A stretch of DNA of 64,000 nt from Siphonodentalium dalli (GCA_032622095.1 CP136063.1:36558106-36622105); one strand, 5' to 3'; shown: positions 11,986-25,396, numbered from the stretch's first letter. Notes: generated by a model not told the origin, from the sequence alone. Numbers and translations are program-made.

Positions 11986-14142
11986 ACTTAAGTGCAAATT
12001 ATGTAAACAGTGTAAATCATTTGCACATTCAAAGTGCTATTAAACTTAAAGGCATGTGAGGCCTTAGTTGTCGAAAATATTGATATTTGTTCTAATCACT
12101 GTAAATAGAAAAACATTAAAACGCATACAGTTTCGTTCATATTTACCATGACCTTCACGTAAACAGCATGTTATCATAAAGACCTACAATATTTTACCTA
12201 AGCAAGAGCCTGATTGTGTTACAGAAGACAGCACAATATTAATGCAACTCTTGAACTGGCTAATCACACACACAAATGGCATAAACGCTCTTTATTAGTT
12301 CCATATCAGGAATTCACCAACAAAGAACGCTCTTTATGTTTACCATCATAATATAAACAAACACCAGAAAAGTTACTTTTTATGCTTTTGTTTACATAAC
12401 AATGGTCAAACATTTGACAATAACATACTCTTTATGCGATATTTCTTATTTGTATATGGACAAAGTCTGTCTACATTTTGATGTTCTTTATTTTTGTGGC
12501 GGTTTTCGAAGGGTGGAAATATTTTCACAGGATACCCACCGCCAAGGCCAACCGTACCTTTAAATTATCTGTATCTGGAATATGTACCATACATGAAAGG
12601 TGTTCATAGACCCAATCATTTAATTATGCTCTATGTAAAAAAAACATTTATTTGAGCTCAATTAAGCGCACATAATTTGCGCTTAAGTGTAAATAAGACA
12701 TGAGACTATCATACATGTATTTAATAATATATACTAGTCCACCTATTTGTAATTCCTTTCTCAGAGTCTAATTCACTCTTTTTTTTATTTCTAGACAATC
12801 TGATTTATGCTCAAGCTCAAATAGATGAATTTTACTTTTAAAAGAGCAAATAAATAAATTCCGCTTAAGGCACTTTAAGATCAAATCAAATCTGTCAGAT
12901 TATCACTTGGCCTTACATATGGGTGTCTTTTGTTTTGTTATATCTCCTCCCAAAATATGCATTACCCCAACCAATATCATAAGAACTGCTGAACATATGC
13001 AGTTAACAGGGATGGGTATATATCCTGTGTACCTGTTAGGAAATTGTGGACTACAAGTGGAACAATTTTCCTCTACCAACATTGGTATCTCCCACCCACA
13101 TAATATTTTTCCACTTATTTTACCCTCACAATCACATATTTTGCTTTATATAGTGATGATATGGCAAGAAATTAACTATGTCTGAGAAAAATGTGGTTGA
13201 GTCTGGGTTTATGAGGGGGTGGACTCTGGGGAGATACCCAGGACTGAGAATCTTCTCCGCCGCCCATCTAGTAGCTGCATATCACCAAAACATCATCTAT
13301 CGCTTATTTTGCTTTATATACTTCATCCGAGAAAAAGTTTATTAAGTTGGGGATTGGGGGAGATACCAAGTCCTGATTATCACTTATTTTGCTTTATATA
13401 GTCCAAAAATTCTCAAATGTAGCTCAGGGAAGAATCCAGAGATAATTTGGGGACACCTGTTTCCAGCAGAGGATATGTAGCGGTATCCCAATATAACTTT
13501 AAAATACGGCTTCTACACCGAACCAACACAGATACAGACGCATATATTATAAATAGGACATAAAATATTTCTGATTTAAAAATTCAACATGCAAATGAAG
13601 GCTGTATTGCAACTGCAGATTTTTTAATACAGCGCTTATTGTTGAATTGCCTTGAAAATTCAGGTTGATTCAATACTGTCCACTGGGAATTTGGGGTCAT
13701 TTGGGCTTCTCAAGTTTGGGCACCCATACCTGTAACAGCTATCAAAACAGCCCTGGAAATTTCCCTGATGTAGCTTCTGCGTGAGTGGGGGGGGGGGGGA
13801 TTATAATCAGCCTGCTCATACTTGGGTAGCACCCATCCATCCAAACACCAACACAATCAACTCAATAAAGTTAATTTCTCACCATTTCATGACTATATAA
13901 AGCAATAATAAGCAATAAAATCATAAGTTTATTTTTTCTCATATGTAGCTACTAGGTGGTAATTGGATACTCAGGTCCTTTTATCCCCCCCCCCCCCCCC
14001 CATACCTGTTCAGTGACCTGTTAGGAAATTATCGAGTACCGGTATATGAGACATAGGTTTGTCATGATATTTTAAGTTTAATATCTTTGTAGAAGTAAGA
14101 TGTCCAAAACTTCAACTATCAAGGTGAATTTCTTCGGGTTAA
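11986..14142. other. Gene-poor stretch with scattered palindromic CTTAAG motifs and homopolymers
   Basis: Contains isolated CACTTAAGTGCAAAT-type palindromes (about 11986-12035 and 12650-12690) related to the satellite at 22-23.7 kb, three copies of TTATTTTGCTTTATATA (13130-13400), a 13 G run (13787-13799) and a 17 C run (13985-14001). No gene is supported. Confidence 0.5.
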
Positions 14143-14379
14143 CCCTTTCATGACTGCATCTTCTTGAAATTTTTTGAAAACCCTGTTCCAATGCATTCTC
14201 TTATATTTAAGAGAATTAATGCATTCTCTTATATTTAAGAGATTTCATTGGCTTAACAATTTTTACCTTGACCTTGTAAGCCATTGCATTCTCTTATATA
14301 TTCGAGGCTCGATATATAATCGAATGCACTGGCACAGGATCATTAATGCTGAACCAGCATGGCTCCAGTCATAAAAGGG
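14143..14379. mobile_element. 237 bp TTAA-type MITE (piggyBac-like)
   Basis: Ends CCCTTTCATGACTG ... CAGTCATAAAAGGG are inverted, flanked by TTAA (14139-14142) and TTAC (14380-14383). The interior repeats GCATTCTCTTATATTTAAGA, shared with the intact TTAA MITE at 55144-55535, so both belong to one family. Confidence 0.75.
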
Positions 14380-14383
14380 TTAC

Positions 14384-15510
14384 GACCTGTAGCCCGTGCC
14401 AAAGGATTTAGTCATGCAAAGAGTAAAATCCAAGATGGCTGCTGGTGGCCATGTTTTTTGCTGAATGACCCCAAAATGACTCGTTCCCATCTACATGTCA
14501 ATGCCAACAGCTATGACAAATTTTATAATGATCCAATTTTATAATGACCAAAGGTACGACCTGTAGCCCGTGCTAGAGGAAATTGTTGAAGAGTCACACA
14601 CAAATAAACACACACACACGGACGACGATACCAAGCCATGGCAATAGCTAAAACTTTACAAAGTAAAGTTGAGCTAAAAATGAAAACACCACCTTCCCCA
14701 CCCATATTTTTCAATGACCGTTTATTACCAGAAACACAGGTATAGTTTTCGCCTGAAGAATAAATGTGAAATGGGCCTCTCTGGCTCACATATATGTTAG
14801 TTAAGACTAACCCAACCATTTGTTTTATTAGCTGAACTTTACTTTGTAAAGTTTGAGCTATTGCCATGGCTTTGTCGTCTGTGTGTGCGTATGTGTGTGT
14901 GTGATTCGTCAACAATACAGGCTACAGGTGCTACTTGTGGTCGGATCATTATGAAATTTGACATAGCTGTTGATATCAACATTTAGACTAGAACCGTTCA
15001 TTTTGGGGTCATTCTGAAGAAGAAAAACATGGCCACCAGCGACCATCTTGGATTTCAATATTCAATCCATTAGCACGGGCTACAGGTCGTACTGTTCTTC
15101 TGATTATCATGAAATTTGTCACGGATGTTAACAATGACATGTAGATGCGAACGAGTAACTTTGGGGTCATTCGGCCAAAAAAATGGCCACTGGCAGCCAT
15201 CTTAGATTTTACTGTTTGCATGACTAAATTCTCTGGCACAGCCTACAGGTCGTACCTTTGGTTGGATCATCATGAAATTTGGTCACGGATGATATTGACA
15301 TGGAGATGGGGAATGAGTAATTTTGGGGTCATTCGGCTACATTAGTGGGGTCGTTCGGCCAAAAATCATGGCCGCTGGCAGCCATCTTGGATTTTACTCT
15401 TTGCATGACTAAATCCTTTGGCCAGGGTTACAGGTCGCATCTTTTGTCAGATCATTGTGAAATTTGTCATGGATGAGATCGAGTCATTTTTTGGTTATTC
15501 GGCCAAAATC
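14384..15510. repeat. 164 bp repeat block, inverted then direct
   Basis: Units contain GGGCTACAGGTCGTACC, GAAATTTGTCATGGATG, ACATGTAGATGGGAACGAGT, TTTTGGGGTCATTCGGCC, and CATGGCCGCCAGCAGCCATC before TTGGATTTTACTCTTTGCAT. Units at 14384-14680 are inverted and those at 14830-15510 direct. An AGCTGAACTTTACTTTGTAA terminal sequence with GT microsatellite caps both facing ends. Open frames across it are repeat artefacts. Confidence 0.8.
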
Positions 15511-16044
15511 ATGGCTGATGGTCAAAAACTCAAAATGGACAAAATGAATTTTTATTCCAAACCAATTGCAGCACATCTCACACCATATCATATGTCATCT
15601 TATATGATGCACATTCTTTATTCAATATTCCAATGATGTTATAGATATTCTTTTCTGACAGAAAAGTATTTAAAAATGTATGCCGTTTCATGTTAAACCA
15701 AAAATTAAATCAACTTTTCTTATATTTCAGATCAGTTGTTCATGCACTTGTAGCCCAGTCCATGCACAGAATATAAATAGAAGGAATGAAAGAATGATTG
15801 AGACCGATGGGTGTCAGCATGGTTTGAGGATTGCACCACTAGAATATTGACAGGTACATACATGTACATTAGAATTCTGAGAGCGGACATTTGAAACATT
15901 TTTTTGTTATAACTGATGTAGTTTATATCTACAGCTCAGCTTGTCAAAGGTTCTTTACTAAATACTCAGTGACAAGTAGTTCCCTTAGGATATTTTCTAT
16001 CTGTTGGTGTATCCTGAATTCCCTCCAAATGAATAATAGACATA

Positions 16045-16213
16045 CAGTAATGCCCTCAGTATTCGACCTCTTAACCAAAGCAGAATTATGGGTAACTTTT
16101 CAGGATTTAGTCGGAAATATGGCTCTCGGGAGAGCTTTCCGATGAATGGCAACAAGTCATATTTCCGACTAAATCCTGAAAAGTTACCCATAATTCTGCT
16201 TTGGTTAAGAAGT
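16045..16213. mobile_element. Foldback MITE, partly truncated (TA/CAGT end)
   Basis: The left end is TA then CAGTAATGCCCTC. Arms starting CCAAAGCAGAATTATGGGTA and its inverse pair over about 60 bp around a short loop (16132-16145). The right terminus lacks the CAGTAATG end. TA plus CAGT ends resemble Tc1/mariner-derived MITEs. Confidence 0.7.
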
Positions 16214-19200
16214 TAAAAGGCACCACTCAACAGACATTTCCGTCACTAGAAATATATATTGTGGGACAAAAATATTACGATGTTTAGAACACAATTTATT
16301 TGGCAGTGGCACATGTATTTTATGTGATTCAATATCTAGGGATGAATATATGAGACAGCATATATGTTTCTAAACTTTCTTTCATGTTTTGATGATAACT
16401 GCACTTATATAATCATGTTATCAAAACAAGTTTCATAAAATGTCTGTTGTTGTAACAAATTTTGTCTGAGGGAGAGTGACCTCATATTCAATTCTTCACT
16501 AATATATAACATTGCTGGTGGATTGATATTACAAGAATTGTTATTTTATAATTTTAATGAGAATAACAATTAAACTAAACTGAAAGTTATTGTCTTTTGC
16601 ACTGTTTGTTGGCCTCGACTGAAACTATTCACTTTTTCTGGTTACTAACATTCAAGATCTGCTATCCAAAACTTGACGCCAATTCCAGTGAGTCACACAC
16701 TCCATGAGTTAGGCAGCACCAGTCTCCTTTATATAGTGATGTTGGTTTCTATAACATAAAATATTGTTATCGTTCTATTATAGGTTCTAATGGAGAGAGA
16801 GATGTAGATATGGCTGGAAGGACAAGACTCCAAGTAATTGCACAACTGCAGTTCATTAAACACACTTGAATTTAGCGAATTGCCACATGTACAATCATTA
16901 CATTCTTACAATGTTACCAGCAGTTTTGTGAAGTAACACAATAATGACAATGATATTGAAAAAGATATATTGCTATGTTCGATGCACTTTCTCAGCAATG
17001 CCATGAAGAAAATCTCATTCCTGATTAACATGCAGATCAAGCAATGGTTGTTAGTTCAAATGATGTCATACTGTGCTTTTCAATTTAAACTGTGTCCATC
17101 TTGGTCATCGGAATGATTCTGGAAGAGAAAGCTCTATGGCTGAGATGATATAATTGTCTACAACAAATTAAATATGCTATATATTTTTGGAATAAATATA
17201 CATGTACCATATACATGTACGATATTTAAATACTAGTACACATCTTTTCATTTAGGAATTCTGATTCCTTATTCATGCCCAATACTGACTGAACTACTAG
17301 GATCCCCTGTATATCAATTGTATACATGTACCTTACTCATATTTGAATTTGTGCAGTACTATGTTTCGCTCTATTTTAAATTCTGAGCGACTTCTAAACT
17401 TACAAATATTTTTGTATATGATGACAATTTCAGTTCTTCATTATCGCTGAAAATACTTGTGCATATTAAAGATCATCTTGACAAAAATTCCTTCAGTCTG
17501 GAATATATATGTTTATATTTTAGAAGAAATTCAACTTAAAATATCTAACCATGATTTAGCTATACACATGTGAATAATAAATGCACACTAGCGAAAAATA
17601 GTACAATGTACTGCACAAATTTAAATATGACTGAAGAATATATTCTATAATCAGGATACTTTGACCCTGAGAATGTGACAAAAGTAAAAACAGTCTATAT
17701 ACCACATCATATATTTTTACTTTAGCAGATAATTGTAGTCTCTGGGATTAATATAAAAAAGTCAAATTTTTTCACCAAAAAAAGTCATTATCACTAATAT
17801 TGGTATTAGTTAGTAGTTTAATCTCTTTAATATATCAACAAAAGTAGATTATATAGAAATATGTTTTTATCCCAAAAGTCATTGATTTATGGCTACATAT
17901 ACAGCTACATGTACATTGTACCAGTCAGTGCTGATTGTTGATGTTACTAAAGATCTGCATGCAAAATACAATAATCATTTATGCTTATCATTATGGTACT
18001 CACATTATTACATTCTAATGATTTGTCCTGATGAGTTAACCACATCTCTCGTTCTCCATCATTAATATAGTCTGAAAATAGAAATGTATAAAGGTAGTGA
18101 ATCTCTGGGAGAGCTTTCTGATGAATGGCAACAAGCCACATTTCTGACTAAATCCTGAAATGTTACCCATACTTCTGCTTTGGTTAAGAGGTCGATTACT
18201 TAGGGCATTACTGTATAACTTGGCTAATTTAACCCAACATCTGCCTCACAAGTTCACAACTTATTATACTGATACTGTGACTTGTTAAATCCATCAAATT
18301 ATCACTCTCTGTGAGTCCAATAGCTATTCACCTAATTAAACATTATATTTACCAGTCATGGTCCTTGCTGGTTTAAAGCATGGACACAAAACATATGTTT
18401 CAAGCATTTGTGACCAGGAAGTAATATTTAAAACAACTATCAGTTGTGTTAATCTAACATATTCATGATTTAGGTCCAGTGCACCATTCTATGACCATAC
18501 ATGATGGGACAGGTCACAGGACCTCATTTTTGAAGATTTTTCAAACTCTACCCACAAGACGAGAACATTAGGGAGCCATAGCAACCATTTATTCACACAA
18601 ATTATGGTTCAATCAATGCCTAGGACATCCCCCATGCCAGAAATACAGATACAAAAATATCTGCCACAAGGGCTTCCAGTGCATCCATGCACAGTTGCAT
18701 ATAAATCAGAATAATAGAGTTCACATGAATTTTGAAAGGGAAAAAACACATAGAAATCCATATACATTGATATATGGACTATATTTTGAAAGGGAAATTC
18801 ATTATATGTTGAAAAATGTAAAACTTTTGTTTATACTCGCACAATGATCAGATAAATTATGTGCACTTTAGAGGTAACCTTGCACTATTATCAAGGCTAA
18901 TTAACATAACCCTAGATATTTTCATGTATTTAAGATTCATCAGCCATGTTTGGGTTTCAGCCATTTCAAAATTTCAGATCTACTAGACTTATGCTTATTT
19001 TCAAACTGATTTAAGATCTTTTTAGTTCATAAATTTATTTCGGCATGTGTTGCAACAATAATAATTGGTACATGTAGCAACCTGAACATTTGTCACATGA
19101 CTGATATTTAGAGAAATGTCTGTTTTCAACCTTATTTGAGCTGATTTTTGTCAAAATTTGTCTATATTTGACCCACAGTGTGCAGCGGTGTGTGTATTCC

Positions 19201-20235
19201 TAGAGTATGTGGGACCCGAATTCACATTTACCAGTATTAGCTGATAAAATGGTATGACATAAATGGTATCAGTGTGGGCAATGCCGTCACTTATTATACC
19301 CTTGGCTGTCTTAAGCGAAATAATGGTTCGCTTAATAAGAGTAATCCATTCTCATGAATTAGACTGAAGCACAATTCACTCACACATAGTTCAGACATGC
19401 TCTTTCAGAATTCCGCTCAAGTTGAAACCTTTGACATAGTAGTATCTCAGTCTTTGAGTCAACTAATAGGGGAAGGCTCCACACACTGATACCATTTATG
19501 TCATACCATTTTATCCAATGTGAGAGAGGCAAAACAAACAATGGTGGTTAAGGGTAACTGAATTATGATTTACCATAATACAATGATACTTCAGAGCAAT
19601 ATATTTATGCTTAAAGCTTAATTGAATTGTTTTATCATAATTAGCTTATATCAGTAAATGTGCATTAACTTTGCATATACTCTGGAATTTTTTTTCGACT
19701 GGTACCTATATCTTTCCAATTGTTGGAAAATTAAAAACTGAAACCCCTTTATTGGAGGATGTGTTAACATTTATTAACTGACTATGCTTAGCATATATGA
19801 TTTATGCAGCACAATAAATTAGCTTATCCTGAAGCATGATTGGGTTCTTCGGCTATCTTACCTCAGGTATAATGGTATAAGCTGATGCAAAGATTGTAGG
19901 CGGAGCAGGGGGATGGGGGTAGTCAAAAATTTGCAGGAAGGAATGAATTTTTTTTTGCATCTGGCATTTTCGGGGACCCATCACCACCAAACCTGCAAAA
20001 CCAATGTTTTTTACTCCCAATTTGTTTACATCCACCTCCCAAATTTCACTAAATTTGGTTCAAAACTGAATAAAGCTGTACTGATATTACTCATATGACT
20101 GGGAATGATCTATTTCATTTAGTTCAAATAACAGTTTAACCTGTTTCAGAAGCTGTTTTGATGGAAATAAACATAGTCACATCACTCTATCAGACTTGGG
20201 TACTTTAGGTCTTGCCAGAGATCATCTTAGTTGAT
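16214..20235. other. Gene-poor A+T-rich stretch
   Basis: Apart from the half MITE at 18085-18213 I see no gene or defined repeat. Direct near-repeats of ATAAAATGGTATGACATAAA-type sequence occur around 19244-19266, with an inverted partner at about 19488-19512. Confidence 0.4.
18085..18213. mobile_element. Second copy of the foldback MITE, right half
   Basis: AGAGCTTTCTGATGAATGGC ... CTTTGGTTAAGAGGTCGA ... GGGCATTACTG then TA matches the loop and right arm of the 16045 element and supplies the right end missing there. The left half is absent. Confidence 0.7.
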
Positions 20236-21427
20236 AGACAAGCAAAAAAAATTAAATTTTTTTTTTTTTTTAAATTTAGGTCCCAATTCATATCATAACA
20301 AGATGCAAAACATTTATATATTTATATATATTGACATAAGAAATTTAAGTTTACAAAAAGTTTTAAGTTTAACAGTTGGAATCATACTGTAAAGTATGTT
20401 TGGCTTTATCTAGCTTTCATCTGTGAAAACTTCAAATAATTTGAGTTCAGGTACCGGTATGTTATCATTCAGCGTTCAGACTTCAGTATTTCAATCAAAT
20501 ACAGCACAGGAACATTAACAATTTGATCAAATCAACCTGGTTATCAAGTGGGATCTCATAATACCAAATGAAAAATTAACATAGAGATTAGTACCATATA
20601 TAGTCATTACTACCTTAATACATGTACATTGTTTCTGTACTACATGTACATGTAGTATTTCTGTACCACATGTCCTACATGTACATGTAGTATATTATGT
20701 ACGGTATGTGTCTCACTTGAATTTTATAAAATAGCCTATTTATGAATTAGATTGATAATAGCAAGTCTCATTTCAAGCAGGATAAGCATAATCCATTGAA
20801 CCAAAAGATATCTGACAATAACTTATAAGCATTTCCAATCCATACATATATAAAAAAGTTCCAAAGTTATACTTGAGAAACTTGATCAAATTGGCCTCTC
20901 AGTAAAATTCAAAATACTAACTCAAAGAGCCTTAGATTAGCTCTAAATGCAATGGATTTTCAAAACATTTCCAGGGGGAAAACCCCCACCATCATCAGGG
21001 GGTCACCCTTCTCAAGCATTCCTTCGCTCAGGCCTTCAGGTTATGCCTTCGGCATATCATTGCCCAAAAACAGGTGTCCCCCAAAAATACCTAGATCCTT
21101 CACTGAATGTGGAGGAGAAGGTGGTGTTGTGAAGCCATCCTTAAGAGATCGGTACAAGACAGTCACTCCAATATGTGAACAGTGCAGTGGTGCTGGACTG
21201 ACTCCAGTTGTCGCCAGACCATATGGGAAATATCAGGATTATCAAAGACTATATTAGTATATAGACTAGTATATCTGTAAATAAGCATATGTAAGATTGA
21301 ATATTATTCAGCTATTTATAAAGATACTGGAAAAAAAAAAGTTAACAAAAAAAAAAGTTAAGCCTACCTACCTACCCTAATTTTTTTTAGCTCGTTAGCG
21401 GAAACAAAGGTATTTTTTTTTTAGGCC
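20236..21427. mobile_element. Truncated copy of the Harbinger-like element at 54676-57023
   Basis: From AGGTCCCAATTCATATCATA (about 20279) to the right end GTTAGCGGAAACAAA ... TTAGGCC, the sequence parallels 54810-57023 but lacks its left terminus and two insertions. It provides an empty-site comparison for the TTAA MITE at 55144. A coding-like piece (LRDRYKTVTPICEQCSGAG) is found at about 21140-21200, also present in the other copy. Confidence 0.75.
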
Positions 21428-21727
21428 TTAGCGACATCAAGACAAGTTTATTTATTTAAGTTTTACGTTTCTGGAAGGTTCTTTTGTAATAGTGTGGTGA
21501 AGGAATTTTTTCACCCCACCGTCCCATATGCAAAAAGACATAGATTAATGTCATCTCCACTGCACTAAGGGCCATATGAGGTCCCAGTACCATACATATG
21601 GTGTTTTTGTTGTTATAAATACTCAAAATGTGTTTTAAACTGTTACAAATGTCAAATAAGTGCTCAAAGTAAAACATTTGCATGGGTCACCCACCCCGAA
21701 ATACCTTCCTGTAAATTTCGTATTACA

Positions 21728-21752
21728 CCCCCCCCCCCCCCCCCCCCCCCCC
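21728..21752. repeat. 25-base C tract
   Basis: Uninterrupted poly-C; similar tracts occur at 13985-14001, 22289-22310 and 47567-47601. Confidence 0.95.
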
Positions 21753-21839
21753 GGTATATAATATCTGCCATTGAAAGATTCTACTGGTATGCAGACAATA
21801 TATGTGGTTGCATCAATTTCAGCTTGAGGGGAGCTCTAT

Positions 21840-22540
21840 GGGAGTGTAATTATTTATGTATAAGCATAACTAATTTACATTTATGTATAATTGATCTACA
21901 CTTAAGCATATTTTATTTACCCTCATTTCTCAAGCATTTTCACATTTATCATTTATTTACGCTTAAGCCCTAATTGCCTATTTACGGCCATGGAAATGGT
22001 ATATATCTGTGCAGGAGATGTCCCTTTAATAAAATATACTACAGCTCTGGGAGTGAGGCACTTATTAGGACACCAGGGACAGAAATTTTCTTCAACTATT
22101 GAGTCTGTATGGGGCTACTACTTTGGGCCCATGATAATATACTATGAGATTGACTCAAATCAGTCACAATCAGAGGGAAGTAAGGGAGAGCAAGTTTGGT
22201 ATTTAATTGTTAGACGCATATTTGTACTTGAGTGCAAATGATTTATGCTTAAGTGCAAATATTTGCAAATAAATAATAAATATGAAAGCCCCCCCCCCCC
22301 CCCCCCCCCCGCCCATCATTTCAGCCCCAGGGGAGTTTTGAGATCTGGAATTTGATTTATGCTTAAGTGTATGGGAGGCCAAATTCACATTTAATAATTA
22401 ATTTCTGCTTAAGCACAATCAATTGCACTTAACACTTGAGCGTAATCAATTGTGCTTAAGTGCAATTAATTGCGCTTAAGCGCAAATAATTACGCTTCAG
22501 TGCAATCATTGCGCTTATGCGCAATTCATGGTTATAGGTA
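21840..22540. repeat. Palindromic CTTAAG satellite, block 1
   Basis: Tandem, loosely spaced copies of ATTTGCGCTTAAGCGCAAAT and variants (GTGCTTAAGTGCAATTAATT) occur, clearest at 22400-22510. Each unit is itself a palindrome. A poly-C tract (22289-22310) splits the block. Confidence 0.8.
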
Positions 22541-23640
22541 ACTAAACACCCCTGGTGAATAAATAGGTTTCTCCATAACTTAGCATTAACTCCTATTGAC
22601 ATATCACTTCTTGGTTTCATTGGTTTGGATGGGTAGGGAGCTAGCCCAACTTCTTTATCAAAATGGCTGACTCGCAATAGTATCACCTTCTGTTTTAGTT
22701 GGAGCGACTCGTGATAGCATTATAATATCTTCAGTATATATTAGTTATTCTGTATTAGTCGGGGCGACTTTGATTTTCCTCAATTTTCGAGTATACAGGC
22801 ACACCATATGAGGGAAGCAAGCCCTCGTGGAACTATATGACCATGGCAATACTATAGATTTGTGCAATAAAAAGAACTAGAGCTCGAGGACTGAGACACC
22901 AAAGCTCCAGGAATGAGACACCAATCTTTTTTGACAGGGATGCTGATAATATGAAAATAGGGTTATTTCCTCTGATTTAAGTCAATAAGTAAACCATATG
23001 AGGTAAGCAAGCCCTCATGCAGTGACACCACATGCATGCTATAGTATATGACCATAGTAAGGGCCCAAATCTGTGCAATAATACATTAAAAAACATCATA
23101 CAAAAAATTACTAGAGTTCTGGGAAGGAGACATAAATTCTTTGGATAGATGGATGCTAATATGTAATTAGGGATTATCCTTGTTGAACACACACTCACAG
23201 TTGACTGTTGAGTACTCAGGCTAATTAAAACAGGTTAAAATTAGCCCAATGCTCCTCTTGTGTTGCTAGTTGATACACCAGGTCATGCCAATAATTTATG
23301 GGTAAGTTAGATAGTAGTAACCCTTAATTCCCTTTTTATGGCCATGGAAATGGTATATATCTGTGCAGGAGATATCCCTTTAATAAAATATACTAGAGCT
23401 CTGGGAGTGAGACACCAATTCCTGGGACACCACTGACCAGGGACAGAGATGCTGACATGGATATATGTTTTTTCTTCAACTTCGAGTCTGTATGGGGCTA
23501 TTACTATGGGCCCATCATAATTTACTATGAGATGGACTCAATCATTCACAATCAGAGGGAAGTAAGGGAGTGCTAGGTATTTGCGCTTAACCGCAAATGA
23601 TTTGCGCTTTAAGAGCAAATAAATTGATAGACACATATTT
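21985..23640. repeat. Direct duplication (21985-22250 and 23338-23640)
   Basis: GGCCATGGAAATGGTATATA begins both copies, which continue through AGTCTGTATGGGGCTA and CAGAGGGAAGTAAGGGAG into the palindromic satellite. Between them are two diverged ~185 bp units that both hold ACCATATGAGG-AAGCAAGCC (22803 and 22993). Confidence 0.75.
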
Positions 23641-23760
23641 GCGCTTTAGTGCAAATGATTTGTGCTTAAGGGCAAATTGTTTTGTGCTTAAGGGCAAATT
23701 GTTTTATGCTTAAGCGCAAATGATTTGCGCTTAAGCGCAAATAAATAATAAATGTGAAAA
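23577..23760. repeat. Palindromic CTTAAG satellite, block 2
   Basis: Six or more units such as TTTGCGCTTAAGCGCAAATA follow directly after the duplicated sequence, ending in AAATAATAAATGTGAAA, which matches the end of block 1. Confidence 0.8.
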
Positions 23761-24089
23761 GGGCCTCCCATAGTTGCCCACTTGCGATCAACTTCGCCTC
23801 AAAATTATGGACTTACATGTATTGTGCAGATAAAATACTGTTAATCAATTAGAGAACTTATATATTTGATTTTCCGTTGATAGTAACAAGCCCATCTGAG
23901 AATAACTTTTGGAAACTCAATGTGGGAAAAAAAAAATCCACCCCTACTATTATTTGGGCCTGCATGTAACGAGACCTTCAACTTCAAGACGACAAGAGTA
24001 AGGCCTAAATTATTTTTTTTAATATTGCCTGTTGGAATTTGTGTGGATATCAATTTCAATTTTATAGCGAAGAGTGGTACAATTTTTTA

Positions 24090-24391
24090 CCTCTTTTTTT
24101 TTCACGACGACATCTTCACCATCGGCATCGTCTTCGCTACTTGACAACACAAGTTCTGCCGACAAAATCGACACTTTCTTCTTGCCAATCTTGGGCTGGT
24201 TCTGACAGCTCATTTTGCTTGTTCCACATTTGCAGCCTCTGCTGCAAAATGTCCCCGCATCCAAACAGGGACACGATGTCCGCAACGAACGAGACGTGCA
24301 TGGCCGACTTCCTCCACGCGCATACATTCCCGCATGAACAATTAACAGCCACCGGATCGCTTCCAAATCTATTTTTTAAACGTTCCGCCAT
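24090..24391 (-). pseudogene. Possible exon with CXC-like cysteine motif, two overlapping frames
   Basis: An ATG at 24391 in good context (AAAATGGCGGAACG) opens an 84-codon frame (MAERLKNRFGSDPVAVNC). A second frame in the same DNA encodes CPCLDAGTFCSRGCKCG followed by SSSEDDADGEDVVVKKKE, a Cys-rich plus acidic pattern typical of real proteins. That frame lacks a clean ATG and runs to a possible splice donor (GAG|GTAAAA). Either a frameshift or an unseen intron joins them, or one frame is fortuitous. Confidence 0.35.
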
Positions 24392-24659
24392 TTTTATATT
24401 ATTAATGCCTGTCCGTCAGCATTATTTTTAGATCGATGATGCATTCTGGTCTTTCTGACCCTTGACCCTTCGACCAATGCTTGCAATATATAAACACCGA
24501 TTTACGATGAAGGCCTGGGTTTCATGGATTTGCTGGTGCGCGCGCCACCATGGCAATCCGATTATTCTGGGCAAGAATAATTTCATATATAAATAACAGT
24601 TCTATCACTTTAAGACTTCTCTTGGCGCGGAGACTGAACTCTGTCTGCAGCTTGAACGC

Positions 24660-25030
24660 AACAGTCAATAGTTATTCGTGAAATAAACTATAGGCCAAAC
24701 CGGACGTAGTAAATTACCCAGTAGTTCTTCCGAGCACGTGGTCTTGTGTAAAATGTCAACAAGAACGTGAGGATGGACGACTTATCCAGGTCACCAATAT
24801 TCGACAGTTTAGAAATGTCCGATTAAAGGATTTAGATACACCGACATAGGGAACTTTTGGCGTCAACTTGTGGCGGGGAGTACCGACTGAAAATATATGG
24901 TGAGGTAATAAGGCTAACATTCATTGTTTAGATGAAAAATGTTGTGAAATAGATAGTTCTACACAGGGTATGGCAGGCCGTGCGGCACTAGAAAAGATGA
25001 AATACATTTCTAGTGCCATCGGGTCTAGAG
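24660..25030. repeat. Inverted duplicate of 8170-8545
   Basis: Partner of the left copy about 16.4 kb away. It runs directly into the zinc-finger relic at 25022, whereas the other copy does not. Confidence 0.75.
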
Positions 25031-25396
25031 AATACACACACACAAATTCACAACCACTCCCGTGTGGTGATGGTGGCCAAAAGTTTAATGAGAAACATTT
25101 GTTGCTTGCACATTGTGCAAAGCACGGTGATGGATCTAAGTTTGAATGCGACAAATGGCCCATTTTTTTTTCTCGCAAGTACGCCTTGAAATGATCACCA
25201 TATAGAAAGTCACCAAATTAGAAAGTGGCACACATGTGATAAATGCCGTTCTGTATTTACCAGGAAGGATACCTTAAGAAATCACACGAAAGCTGTACAC
25301 GACAATTAAGGACGTCCTTCATCGATGCCGCAGCTGCGGGAAAGCATATATCTGGCGTGCAGCCCTGTCTGCACACGTTGACATGTGTCACTGAAT
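25022..25396 (+). pseudogene. Degenerate C2H2 zinc-finger gene fragment
   Basis: Four finger-like stretches occur in three different frames. The first (25058-25120) has lost its second Cys, the second (about 25138-25194) ends at a TGA, the third (CDKCRSVFTRKDTLRNH, from about 25235) ends at TAA, and the fourth (CRSCGKAYIWRAALSAH, from about 25326) ends at TGA near 25396. The frame changes show decay. It may derive from a host zinc-finger gene or a transposon-borne one. Confidence 0.7.

Noticed and set aside
14523-14915. 130-codon - strand open frame
   Set aside because: It lies within facing copies of the 164 bp repeat and GT microsatellite; composition and position show a repeat artefact.
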